Shown here: in pieces, positions 1-6,735 of the stretch | How positions within the stretch are numbered: the first letter of the stretch is position 1 | Layout of the letters: the number at the start of each line of letters is the position of its first letter | Assembly (NCBI GenBank): GCA_964575225.1 | Contig: CAZNQW010000176.1 | Coordinates: 1 to 8,435 of the forward strand | Reading direction: 5' to 3' | Origin: CAZNQW01 sp964575225 | Lineage (GTDB): Bacteria; Chloroflexota; Anaerolineae; JAAYZQ01 | Length of the DNA: 8,435 bases | Translations under genes and position numbers: made by a program | The notes under the pieces: model-generated | Told to the model about the DNA's origin: nothing | Database searches by the model: none | Seen by the model: the letters and a program-made list of their open reading frames with translations, nothing else

Positions 1-106
1 CGGCCAAGCCGTGGCGCGGCGCAGGATGGATGCTGCCTACGAGCGTACTCGCGGCAGGCATGATGGTGCGTCCATTGATGAACTTGACCCCCGCAGCGTG
101 GCCCAG
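1..106. other. Unassigned sequence downstream of the dehydrogenase
   Basis: No gene can be supported here. On the minus strand one frame stays open from the dehydrogenase stop to the window edge, with an ATG at 61 preceded by no clear Shine-Dalgarno sequence, and its short translation is not recognisable. There is no hairpin with a T-run that would end the minus-strand operon, so transcription may continue past the window edge into another gene. Confidence 0.4.
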
Positions 107-1090
107 TCACCGATAGACCTGGGGGTTGACGCAATGGGGCAATCGCTCGCCCTTCAACCCCGCCAGCAGGTTCTCCGCCGCCATGACCGCCATCCGGCGT
201 CGTGTGGCTACGCTGGCGCTGCCAATGTGGGGCACCACCAGGCAATTAGGCAGGCTCAAGAGTTTGTGGTCAGCAGGCAGGGGCTCGGGTTCGGTCACAT
301 CCAGGGCCGCATAGGCGATCTGATCCTTGGAGAGCGCATCGTACAGGGCCTCCATATCGATCACCGGTCCGCGAGAGGTATTGACCAGCACGGCCGTCGG
401 CTTCATCTGCCCCAACGCCTCGGCGTCGATCAGGTGCCGGGTTTGATCGGTCAGGGGGACGTGCAGGCTGACGAAATCGGATTTGGCCAGGAGGTCCGGG
501 AGCGAGCAGCACACCTCGGCCTGGACGTCGAGCCCTTTGTTTGCATCGCAAAAGGGATCGTAGTAGAGGACCTTCATACCAAAGCCGGATGCCCGGCGGG
601 CCAGCGCCTGGCCGATGCGGCCCATGCCGACGATGCCCAACGTAGCTCCATGTACATCGTGGCCCAGCAAAAGGGTGGGGTGCCACGATCGCCACTTGCC
701 GGCCTGTACGTAGGCGGCTGCTTCCACAAGGCGGCGGGCGCCGGCCATCAGCAGGGCAAAGGCCAGATCGGCCGTCGTCTCGGTAAGCACGCCGGGCGTG
801 TTGCCCACGGGGATGCCCCGCGCCGTCGCCGCGGCCACATCCACATTGTCAAAGCCCACGGCATAGTTGCTGATGACCTTGAGTTGGGGACCGGCAGCGT
901 CCAGCAGCGGCCCATCGACCTGGTCTTCGAGCAACGAAAGCAAGCCGTCGATACCCCGCACCTTTTCCAGGAGCATCTCGCGAGGCGGGGGAGTCTCTTG
1001 GGGCCACACCTCGACATGGCACACATCGGCCATCAGAGCCAGCCCTTCGTCGGGCAGGGCGCGGCTGACAAAGACTTTTGGCTTGTCCAT
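107..1090 (-). CDS. D-2-hydroxyacid dehydrogenase, glyoxylate/hydroxypyruvate reductase type
   Basis: This is a 327-aa cytoplasmic oxidoreductase of the D-isomer-specific 2-hydroxyacid dehydrogenase family. It most likely reduces glyoxylate to glycolate and hydroxypyruvate to D-glycerate, or runs in reverse. The Rossmann dinucleotide motif GMGRIG lies at residues 155-160. The catalytic triad is visible as Arg240 (in NTSRGPVID), Glu269 (in DVTEPEPL) and His288 (in PHIGSA). An Asp (178) ends the second strand of the nucleotide fold, which in this family favours NADH over NADPH; that cofactor call is inference. Length and C-terminus match the GyaR/GRHPR group. I chose the ATG at 1090 because AGGAGA sits about 5 nt upstream; an in-frame ATG at 1111 would lie inside the preceding gene's end and lacks such a site. 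It is the second gene of an operon with glycerate 2-kinase, whose stop is 13 bp upstream, so translation is probably coupled. A phosphoglycerate or other 2-ketoacid reductase is a less likely alternative. Confidence 0.93.
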   Translation of the reverse strand: MDKPKVFVSRALPDEGLALMADVCHVEVWPQETPPPREMLLEKVRGIDGLLSLLEDQVDGPLLDAAGPQLKVISNYAVGFDNVDVAAATARGIPVGNTPGVLTETTADLAFALLMAGARRLVEAAAYVQAGKWRSWHPTLLLGHDVHGATLGIVGMGRIGQALARRASGFGMKVLYYDPFCDANKGLDVQAEVCCSLPDLLAKSDFVSLHVPLTDQTRHLIDAEALGQMKPTAVLVNTSRGPVIDMEALYDALSKDQIAYAALDVTEPEPLPADHKLLSLPNCLVVPHIGSASVATRRRMAVMAAENLLAGLKGERLPHCVNPQVYR

Positions 1091-1103
1091 AAGTTCTCCT
1101 CGC

Positions 1104-2483
1104 TCACTCAAGATGGGCCAAGTCCTGGCCCGGAAAGGCGAACAGGAACATGAGATCGTTGACGTTGGTCCCCGTGGGCCCGGTGAGGATCAGATCGTTC
1201 AGGGCATGGAAAAAGGGATAGGCGTCGTTGTTCTCCAGATGGGCCAGCGGATCGAGCCCCAGCGAGCGGGCCCGGGCGACGGTCTCGCCGGTAGCCACGG
1301 CGCCCGCCGCGTCGGTGGGACCGTCGGTGCCATCGGTGCCCAGAGCTACCAACAGAACTTGGGGCAGGCCCTCCATGGCCAGGGCGGCGGCCAGCGCCAG
1401 TTCCTGGTTGCGCCCCCCTTTTCCCTGCCCGCGTACGGTCACTGTCGTCTCGCCACCCCACACCATGCACGCCGGCCGGGGTACGGGCCGCCCGTGGGCC
1501 ACCATCTCTTTGGCCAACGCGGCTGCCACCCGGGCCACCTGCCGGGCTTCGCCTTCCACGTAGGTGGAAAGCAGCAGGGCATTCAGGCCGTTGGCCCGGG
1601 CCGCTCCAACGGCGGCCTCGGCAGCCAGGCGGTTGTTGCCCACCAACAGGTTGTGTACCCGCTCAAACAGCGGATCGTCGGGCTTGGGCGTGTCGGGTAG
1701 ATCGCCGTCAAGGCCCGCTTGCAGGTGACGGCGCACTCCCTCCGGCAGGCGCTCGACCAGCCCGTAGCGCTCCAGTACGGCCCAGGCCTCGGCAAAGGTC
1801 GTCGGGTCGGGTGCGGTGGGACCTGAGGCGATCACATCCAGCGGGTCGCCCACCACGTCCGACAGGATCAGGCTGATCACAGGCGCCCGCCCTGCCAACC
1901 GGGCCAGCCCCCCGCCCTTGATCTGAGAGAGGTGCTTGCGCACGGCATTCAACTCGACGATGGTGGCGCCCGAGCGCAGGAGCAGGTCGGTGGTGTCCTG
2001 GAGGTCGGCCAGGGTCAGTCCCGGCGCCGGCAACACCAGGAGCGCCGAACCACCTCCGGAGAGCACCGCGAGCACCAGGTCCCGCTCCGTCGCCCCGGCC
2101 AGCAAATCGGCCATGCGCTGTGTACCATCGACCCCCGCCTGGTCGGGGATGGGATGCCCGGCTTCGATCGCGTCCACCGGGCCGGTGGGATGTTGGAGGT
2201 CGGCGTGGCCGTATTTGGTCACCACCAACCCACCGCTCAGGCGCTCGCCCAGCAGGCTATGGAGGGCGGCAACCATTGCCGGGGCAGCCTTGCCGCCGCC
2301 AACGATCCATACCCGGTCGAGGTCGGCCAGATCGTACGCCCGTCCGCCCACGGTGAGCCGGTCGCCCCTGCGCACGACGTGGCGCAGCACCGCGCCCTCT
2401 GGATCGACGGCTGCCAGCGCTGCCTGTTGAACGGCCCGGATGACGTGGCGGTAGGCCGAGTGTTGGATCGAATAGGGTTCCAT
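1104..2483 (-). CDS. Glycerate 2-kinase (DUF4147/MOFRL family)
   Basis: This 459-aa protein phosphorylates D-glycerate with ATP to 2-phosphoglycerate, feeding lower glycolysis. It shows the family in order: an N-terminal DUF4147 domain with VGGGKAAPAM (Lys65, the equivalent of the catalytic lysine), GHPIPD (110-114), LSGGGSALL (141-149), NAVRKHLSQIKGGGLA (179-194) and LSDVVGDPLDVIASGPTAPD (207-226), then a C-terminal MOFRL domain with GGETTVTV, GKGGRNQE (Arg358) and GTDGTDGPTDAAGA (382-395). Relatives are often misannotated as hydroxypyruvate reductase (TtuD), but the fold is that of the kinase. The ATG at 2483 is preferred: the frame is open further upstream, but the upstream ATG at 2510 lies inside the -10 box of the promoter at 2509-2537, so the transcript cannot include it. 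The leader is only about 20 nt, with a GGGGGA ribosome site. The gene is first in the operon with the reductase, and the pair converts hydroxypyruvate to 2-phosphoglycerate. It diverges from the thiolase operon. Confidence 0.93.
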   Translation of the reverse strand: MEPYSIQHSAYRHVIRAVQQAALAAVDPEGAVLRHVVRRGDRLTVGGRAYDLADLDRVWIVGGGKAAPAMVAALHSLLGERLSGGLVVTKYGHADLQHPTGPVDAIEAGHPIPDQAGVDGTQRMADLLAGATERDLVLAVLSGGGSALLVLPAPGLTLADLQDTTDLLLRSGATIVELNAVRKHLSQIKGGGLARLAGRAPVISLILSDVVGDPLDVIASGPTAPDPTTFAEAWAVLERYGLVERLPEGVRRHLQAGLDGDLPDTPKPDDPLFERVHNLLVGNNRLAAEAAVGAARANGLNALLLSTYVEGEARQVARVAAALAKEMVAHGRPVPRPACMVWGGETTVTVRGQGKGGRNQELALAAALAMEGLPQVLLVALGTDGTDGPTDAAGAVATGETVARARSLGLDPLAHLENNDAYPFFHALNDLILTGPTGTNVNDLMFLFAFPGQDLAHLE

Positions 2484-2488
2484 CGGTT

Positions 2489-2544
2489 CCCCCAGGCGAG
2501 ATGAGAGCATGGTAGCGCACAGCCTTGCTTTTGTCAAATCGCCG
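2489..2544 (-). repeat. 56-bp direct repeat, copy 1, carrying the kinase promoter
   Basis: This block matches 6736-6791 in the same orientation with 4 mismatches in 56 positions (at 2507, 2520, 2525 and 2542). It spans the -35 box, spacer, -10 box and start of the transcript of the glycerate kinase operon. The identity stops just outside the promoter on the upstream side. On the downstream side, homology resumes after a net 93-nt gap, inside kinase codons at 2357-2393. Both copies sit upstream of minus-strand genes. Confidence 0.9.
2509..2537 (-). promoter_or_regulatory. Sigma70-type promoter of the glycerate kinase operon
   Basis: On the minus strand, a perfect TTGACA -35 box (2532-2537) is followed by a 17-bp spacer and a TACCAT -10 box (2509-2514). 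Transcription should start near 2502, giving a leader of about 20 nt before the ATG at 2483. The entire element is repeated in front of the alcohol dehydrogenase, which strengthens the call and suggests shared control. Confidence 0.75.
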
Positions 2545-2550
2545 CACTTG

Positions 2551-2650
2551 GGGCCGAGCAATTCAATTTGTTGGTGAGAAAGTCTGACCCTGCTCACACG
2601 CTCGGCCCGGGGGAGCATTCTTGGGTCAGTTCGAACCACATCGAGAACTG
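2551..2650. repeat. Cluster of inverted repeats between the divergent promoters
   Basis: Three overlapping inverted repeats are visible. GGGCCGAGC (2551-2559) is mirrored perfectly by GCTCGGCCC (2600-2608). CTGACCC plus TGCTC (2584-2595) pairs with GAGCA (2613-2617) and GGGTCAG (2623-2629), a 12-bp stem with one 5-nt bulge. CAGTTC (2627-2632) pairs with GAACTG (2645-2650). No T-run follows any of them. They lie between the kinase promoter and the thiolase promoter, so they may be operators or an extruding or structured element; their function is unknown. Confidence 0.5.
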
Positions 2651-2671
2651 CTGCTTTGATATGCCGGCAAA

Positions 2672-2700
2672 TTCACCAGGATCGGGAACTGGTGTATAAT
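2672..2700 (+). promoter_or_regulatory. Probable promoter of the thiolase/CoA-transferase operon
   Basis: A perfect TATAAT -10 box (2695-2700) lies 17 bp after TTCACC (2672-2677), which matches the -35 consensus at 4 of 6 positions. The predicted start near 2707 leaves an unusually long leader of about 220 nt before the thiolase ATG. Nothing else in the 2600-2928 stretch looks as good on the plus strand. Confidence 0.6.
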
Positions 2701-2772
2701 CGGGTGCACGAATTGAGGTAGGCGAAGAGGGGCCAGGCAAAGCTTGCAGATTCTCTGCTTCGCGTTCGCCCC

Positions 2773-2910
2773 ATGGATGGCAAATCAAGGTCGCAGCGGG
2801 CTCAAGCCGGGGAGGATGATAGGACTCGGCCAGAACAACCCTCGGGAGACGCCGCTGTGAGAAAGCGTCCTTGGTGGAATACGCCGCGGTTCGTTCGATC
2901 ACCTATGTAA
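2773..2910 (+). other. Possible 45-aa small ORF in the thiolase leader
   Basis: An ATG at 2773 opens 45 codons ending in a TAA (2908-2910) whose last base begins the AGGAGG ribosome site of the thiolase gene. The predicted peptide is basic and ends KRPWWNTPRFVRSPM. No Shine-Dalgarno sequence precedes this ATG, and third-position GC is not strongly biased, so translation is doubtful. If real, its termination next to the ribosome site could couple to thiolase translation. I do not recognise the peptide. Confidence 0.2.
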
Positions 2911-2928
2911 GGAGGATTCTTTGAAGCC

Positions 2929-4173
2929 ATGAATGAGGCAGTGATTATCGAGGCCGTCCGATCGCCGATTGGCCGGCACGGCGGCGGGCTAGCGTCGGTT
3001 CGGCCGGACGACCTGTTGGCCCAAGTGTTAAAGGCGCTGGTGGATCGTACCGGCGTCAATCCAGAGTGGGTTGAAGATGTGTATGCCGGCTGCGGAAACC
3101 AGGCCGGCGAGGACAATCGGGATGTGGCGCGGATGGCCGCTCTGTTGGCGGGCTTTCCGGTGACGGTGAGCGGTGTCACGGTCAATCGAAACTGCTCCTC
3201 GGGTCTGGAGGCGGTTAACCAGGCGGCCAAAGCGATCCTGGTGGGCGAGGCCGATGTGTTCATAGCCGGCGGGGTGGAAAGCATGAGCCGGGCACCCTGG
3301 TCCATTCCCAAGTCGGAACGTGCTTACCCTGTCGGTCACCCACAGATTTGGGACACGACCGTTGGATGGCGGTACAACAATGCCCAATTGGACAAGCTGT
3401 ACCCCATTATCAGCTTGGGCGAAACGGCCGAGAATATTGCCGATGAGATGGGCATCACTCGCGAGGAGCAAGATGCTTTCGCGGTCGAGAGCCATCGCCG
3501 GGCGGTGGAGGCCATCGCGCAGGGCAGATTCCGCGACGAAATTGCCCCGATTGAGGTGCGAGATCGAAAGGGCATGCCGAGTTTCGTCGAGATTGACGAG
3601 CACCCGCGTTGTGAAAAGAGGGGCGACGAGTACGTGCTGACCACCTCCCTGGAGGATTTGGGCAGGCTCAGGCCCGCCTTTCGGAAAAATGGAACGGTAA
3701 CGGCGGGCAACTCCAGCGGCATTAACGATGGAGCCGCTGCGTTGCTTTTGACGAGTGCGGAGCGGGCCAAAGAATTGGGCCTCAAGCCCAAGGCTCGCTG
3801 GCTGGGTTCGGCCGTCGCGGGTGTAGACCCGGGTGTGATGGGCTATGGCCCTGTGCCGGCAACGCAAAAGCTCCTGGGGCGGTTGGGCCTCCAGATTAAA
3901 GATCTCGGCCTTGTGGAGCTGAATGAGGCATTCGCGGCCCAGGCCATTGGCGTCATGCGGAAACTGGGGCTGTCGTCCGATATCACCAATGTCAACGGCG
4001 GTGCCATAGCCCTGGGCCATCCCCTCGGCTGTTCTGGCGCGCGTATCCTCACGACGCTTCTCCACGAGATGGAAAAGCGTGCGGCCCAGGAAAAGAGGCC
4101 GTTCTACGGACTTGCCACGCTCTGTGTGGGGGTTGGAATGGGCGTCTCCACAGTGGTCGAGTGGCTCGATTAG
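2929..4173 (+). CDS. Acetyl-CoA acyltransferase (thiolase family)
   Basis: This 414-aa cytoplasmic enzyme either cleaves 3-ketoacyl-CoA with CoA to give acetyl-CoA and a shortened acyl-CoA, or condenses two acyl-CoAs. The nucleophile is Cys89 in NRNCSSGLEA, the same position as in classical thiolases. The other family motifs follow: GGVESMSRAP (114-123), NSSGINDGAAALLL (261-274), LNEAFAAQA (331-339), NGGAIALGHPLGCSGAR with catalytic His364, and Cys399 in LCVGVGMG. The usual glycine-rich GGG of that last motif reads GVG here, with Val402. Length and the PKSERAYPVG loop region fit the FadA/PcaF/PaaJ branch, but chain length cannot be assigned from sequence. The start is the ATG at 2929, after AGGAGG (2910-2915); the 13-nt spacing is longer than usual, but no in-frame start lies closer. 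It leads an operon with a CaiB-type CoA-transferase, 53 bp downstream, implying a substrate that is activated by CoA transfer and then thiolysed. Confidence 0.94.
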   Translation: MNEAVIIEAVRSPIGRHGGGLASVRPDDLLAQVLKALVDRTGVNPEWVEDVYAGCGNQAGEDNRDVARMAALLAGFPVTVSGVTVNRNCSSGLEAVNQAAKAILVGEADVFIAGGVESMSRAPWSIPKSERAYPVGHPQIWDTTVGWRYNNAQLDKLYPIISLGETAENIADEMGITREEQDAFAVESHRRAVEAIAQGRFRDEIAPIEVRDRKGMPSFVEIDEHPRCEKRGDEYVLTTSLEDLGRLRPAFRKNGTVTAGNSSGINDGAAALLLTSAERAKELGLKPKARWLGSAVAGVDPGVMGYGPVPATQKLLGRLGLQIKDLGLVELNEAFAAQAIGVMRKLGLSSDITNVNGGAIALGHPLGCSGARILTTLLHEMEKRAAQEKRPFYGLATLCVGVGMGVSTVVEWLD

Positions 4174-4226
4174 GTTCTTGTGACTGGGCCACAGAGCCCA
4201 CTGCGATATCGAAAGGATGGTTTCCA

Positions 4227-5444
4227 ATGATGAAATATCCCCTCGAAGGCGTCCGCGTACTAGGCGTAGAGCAGTATATGAGCGCACCCTACTGTACCAT
4301 GCTCCTGGCAGACATGGGCGCTGAGGTCATCAAGATCGAGCGGCCGGATGGGGGCGATCCCCGCCGGTTCATTCCTCCCTTTGCCACAAACGACAAAGGC
4401 GAGCGAGTGGCTGCCGGTTTCGTGGCCTACAACCGCAACAAGAAGAGCCTGGCCCTGGACCTTCGGTCGAAAGCCGGCCGGCAGATTTTCGAAGAGCTGG
4501 CAGCCATATCTGATGTGGTGGTCGACAACCTGCGTCCCGGCGCCATGGATCGGCTGGGGTTAGGCTACGAGGACCTGAAGAAGGGGAATCCCTCGTTGGT
4601 GTATGCCGCTATCTCTGGGTTTGGGCGATTGCCCGGGTACGAAGGACCCTACGGCGACCGGCCTGCGTTCGACATCGTTGCCGAGGCCATGAGTGGGATC
4701 ATGCACCTGGTGGGCTTTGACGACAAACCGCCTTCCTGGACCATCTACGGCATGGCGGATATCTATACCGGAATGGTCACTGCCTATGGGATCATGCTGG
4801 CCCTTTTCGCCCGGGAACGGACCGGCCAGGGCCAGTTTGTCGACAGTGCTATGCTGGACAACATGTTGTCCTTGAACGAGCGAGCCGTGGCGCTCTACTC
4901 CTATACCGGCCAGTCACCCATGCGCGGTCGTCCCGAGCATATCTACCCTCGAGGGGCTGTGAAATGCCAGGATGGCTACCTGGCGCTGAACATCCCAGAC
5001 GATATTCAATGGAAACGACTGTGTGAGGCTCTTGGCTGCCCCGAGTTGATCAACGACCCGCGGACGGCAGATGGCAGCGCGCGTGCCGCCCATGCCCCCT
5101 TTGTCCAGGAGGTCCTTGAGGCCGCATTGGCCGGAAAGACAAGGAGCGAGGCTCAGGCCCTGCTCGAAGAAAAGGGCGTGCCTTCTGGGCCCGTCTATAC
5201 CGCGCAAGATATCTTTGAAGACCCGCAGATCAGCGCCCGTCACATGCTCGTCACGGTAGACGATCCGGTGGCCGGAAAGCGAGAGTACGCTCGCTCGCCC
5301 CTTCATCTCTCCGCTTGCCCAGAGATTCTCGCCGATCCTGCTCCTCGCCTCGGGCAGCACACCCGATCCATCCTGGGCGAGCTGCTGGGCTATGGCGAGG
5401 AAGACCTGGAGCAATGGGCAGCCCAAGGCGTGGTCACTTTGTGA
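4227..5444 (+). CDS. CaiB/BaiF class III CoA-transferase
   Basis: This 405-aa enzyme transfers CoA between a carboxylic acid and an acyl-CoA donor, as in formyl-CoA, carnitine or succinyl-CoA transferases of class III; AMACR-like racemases share the fold. Family signatures are visible: GVRVLGVEQYMSAPYCTMLLADMGAEVIKIE near residues 8-38 (in parts), VDNLRPGAMDRLGLGY (99-114), SGFG, and RPAFDIVAEAMSG, where Asp149 aligns with the catalytic aspartate. Later come TGQGQFVDSAMLDNM and the C-terminal GVPSGPVYTAQDIFEDPQ block. The frame is open upstream into the thiolase end, but I chose the ATG at 4227 because AAGGA (4213-4217) precedes it by 9 nt and the family N-terminus begins here; the next codon is also ATG. 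The substrate is unknown. The partner thiolase suggests the CoA ester is further degraded. The stop codon lies inside a terminator-like hairpin. Confidence 0.93.
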   Translation: MMKYPLEGVRVLGVEQYMSAPYCTMLLADMGAEVIKIERPDGGDPRRFIPPFATNDKGERVAAGFVAYNRNKKSLALDLRSKAGRQIFEELAAISDVVVDNLRPGAMDRLGLGYEDLKKGNPSLVYAAISGFGRLPGYEGPYGDRPAFDIVAEAMSGIMHLVGFDDKPPSWTIYGMADIYTGMVTAYGIMLALFARERTGQGQFVDSAMLDNMLSLNERAVALYSYTGQSPMRGRPEHIYPRGAVKCQDGYLALNIPDDIQWKRLCEALGCPELINDPRTADGSARAAHAPFVQEVLEAALAGKTRSEAQALLEEKGVPSGPVYTAQDIFEDPQISARHMLVTVDDPVAGKREYARSPLHLSACPEILADPAPRLGQHTRSILGELLGYGEEDLEQWAAQGVVTL

Positions 5445-5450
5445 CCTTTT
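5432..5450 (+). terminator. Short terminator-like hairpin overlapping the CoA-transferase stop
   Basis: GGTCAC (5432-5437), loop TTT, and GTGACC (5441-5446) form a perfect 6-bp stem followed by TTTT (5447-5450). The TGA stop (5442-5444) is inside the 3' arm. The stem is short, so termination may be partial. There is no equivalent T-run in the opposite direction for the convergent dehydrogenase. Confidence 0.5.
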
Positions 5451-5454
5451 CGGT

Positions 5455-6618
5455 TCATCCCATCGCCTGTTCAAAGAGACGATGAACGTCCTGCCGGGAA
5501 ACGCGGCGAGGGTTGATCAGAACGTTGCCGCTCTTCATGCTGTCGTCGACCAGAGCCGGCAGCAGCGCCTCAGTCACGCCGCATTCGCGCAGTGTGACGT
5601 TCAGGCCGACATCGGAGGCCAGAGCGCGGATGGCCCGCACGGCGTCGCGCGCCCGTTCCATCACGGGGGCATCATAGGCCGGTTCGCCCATCGCCTGCGC
5701 GATCTGGGCGTAGCGCGGAGCGGCGCCGATCAGATTGAACTCGGTCACATACGGTAGTAGGATGGCGTTGGCCAGGCCGTGATGAATCCGGGCGTGGGCG
5801 CTCAGGGGATGGGCCATGGCGTGGACCAGGCCCAGCCGCGTGTTGCAAAACGCCATCCCGGCCATGGTGCTGGCCACAGCCAGGGTGTAGAGGGCCGTCT
5901 CGTCGTGATGGGCCACGGCAGGGCGCAGCGCCTCCGAGATCATGCCGATGGCGTGCAGATCGAGGGCATCGGCAAACGGTTCGGTCTGGAGGTTGGTAAA
6001 GGACTCCACGGCATGGGTCAGGGCATCAAAGCCGGTGGCTGCCACCAGGTGAGCGGGCAGCGTGCGGAGGAGATCGGGGTCGAGGAGAATGCTCCGCGGC
6101 AAAAAGTGAGGGCTGATGAAGGTCATCTTGAAATTGACGGTTCGATCCGAGATCACCGCATAGATGGTCATCTCGCTGCCTGTGCCGCAGGTCGTCGGCA
6201 CGGCGACCGTCGGCGGCAGTGGCTTGACAATGCTCTGGGGGGCCGCATAGTCCATCAGCTTGCCGCCATGAGACACGAGCAGGCCGATGGCTTTGCACGC
6301 GTCCAGGCAACTGCCACCGCCCACGGCCAGCAGCCCGTCGCACCCTCCCGCGACATAGACATCGCGGGCAGATTCCACCGTTTCGATGGAGGGGTCGGAT
6401 TCCACCCGGTCAAACGACACCACGCCGATGCCATCCTTTGCCAACTGGGCAAGGACGCCATCCAGAATGCCGGTTTCGCCGAGCCCCTGGTCGCTGACGA
6501 GCAGGGCTGTTCTTACGCCGAGCCTCTGGAGTTCTTCGCCGGCTTTGAGAGACACGCCGGGACCGGCAACGATGCGGGGCGGAGCTACAAACGTGAACGC
6601 TTTGGGTTGATAGAACAT
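5455..6618 (-). CDS. Iron-containing alcohol dehydrogenase
   Basis: This 387-aa NAD(P)-dependent enzyme of the group III (Fe-ADH) family interconverts an aldehyde and an alcohol. The nucleotide-binding AVGGGSCLDACKAIG covers residues 98-112; the more usual Pro or Val after GGGS is Cys. PTTCGTGSEMT lies at 141-151. The metal ligands are all present: Asp198 and His202 (GFDALTHAVE), His266 (GLVHAMAHPL) and His280 (HHGLANA), with the same 4- and 14-residue spacings as in lactaldehyde reductase FucO. It is therefore closer to the lactaldehyde/1,3-propanediol/4-hydroxybutyrate type than to maleylacetate reductases. The substrate is open. The ATG at 6618 is preferred because GGAGG lies 7 nt upstream and the family N-terminus starts here; the longer frame encodes leader. 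It is transcribed alone from a promoter that duplicates the glycerate kinase promoter, which suggests a shared role with the glycerate pathway, for example a C2 or C3 aldehyde; that is inference. Confidence 0.92.
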   Translation of the reverse strand: MFYQPKAFTFVAPPRIVAGPGVSLKAGEELQRLGVRTALLVSDQGLGETGILDGVLAQLAKDGIGVVSFDRVESDPSIETVESARDVYVAGGCDGLLAVGGGSCLDACKAIGLLVSHGGKLMDYAAPQSIVKPLPPTVAVPTTCGTGSEMTIYAVISDRTVNFKMTFISPHFLPRSILLDPDLLRTLPAHLVAATGFDALTHAVESFTNLQTEPFADALDLHAIGMISEALRPAVAHHDETALYTLAVASTMAGMAFCNTRLGLVHAMAHPLSAHARIHHGLANAILLPYVTEFNLIGAAPRYAQIAQAMGEPAYDAPVMERARDAVRAIRALASDVGLNVTLRECGVTEALLPALVDDSMKSGNVLINPRRVSRQDVHRLFEQAMG

Positions 6619-6696
6619 CGTGTCGCCTCCTCCAACAAGATTCGCGAAAAGAGAGCGCCAGACCCGGGGAACAGCAGGCCGGCGAACGACCACCGG

Positions 6697-6733
6697 AGCG
6701 GTCGGCGCTGCGCGTGAGGTGGCGCAGCACCGC
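6697..6733 (-). pseudogene. Remnant of glycerate kinase coding sequence in the dehydrogenase leader
   Basis: These 37 nt match glycerate kinase codons at 2357-2393 at 30 of 37 positions, including a run of 15 identical bases (6719-6733). Read in the kinase frame they give AVLRH followed by a diverged tail, against AVLRHVVRRGDRL in the intact gene. The remnant is joined to the promoter repeat by only 2 nt, where the intact gene has 95. The net 93-nt loss removes the kinase start codon, so this is untranslated leader now. Weak protein-level resemblance continues toward about 6680 (DR..GGR). Confidence 0.6.
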
Positions 6734-6735
6734 AA

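Noticed and set aside
1..61. Possible start of another minus-strand gene at ATG 61
   Set aside because: Only 20 codons are visible, with no ribosome site and no recognisable sequence.
11..1153. 380-codon plus-strand frame opposite the dehydrogenase
   Set aside because: It is the high-GC shadow of a gene with an intact catalytic triad; the translation lacks family motifs.
2566..2584. Near-match (17/19) between this intergenic stretch and the rpsL start codons at 7122-7140
   Set aside because: A 12-base exact match is expected by chance in a window of this size, and no further rpsL-like sequence follows.
2866..2890. T-box-like string (GGTGGAA...CCGCGG) in the thiolase leader
   Set aside because: The T-box core needs TGGNACCGCG without interruption; here 4 extra bases split it, no recognisable Stem I or terminator accompanies it, and thiolases are not usual T-box targets.
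2594..2902. 102-codon minus-strand frame in the divergent intergenic region
   Set aside because: It runs antisense through the thiolase promoter and leader, has no convincing ribosome site, and its translation resembles no family I know.
3028..4287. 419-codon minus-strand frame opposite the thiolase
   Set aside because: Antisense shadow of a well-supported gene; no motifs or ribosome site.
5779..6717. 312-codon plus-strand frame opposite the alcohol dehydrogenase
   Set aside because: The minus strand carries all Fe-ADH metal ligands and a ribosome site; this frame has neither motifs nor a start signal.
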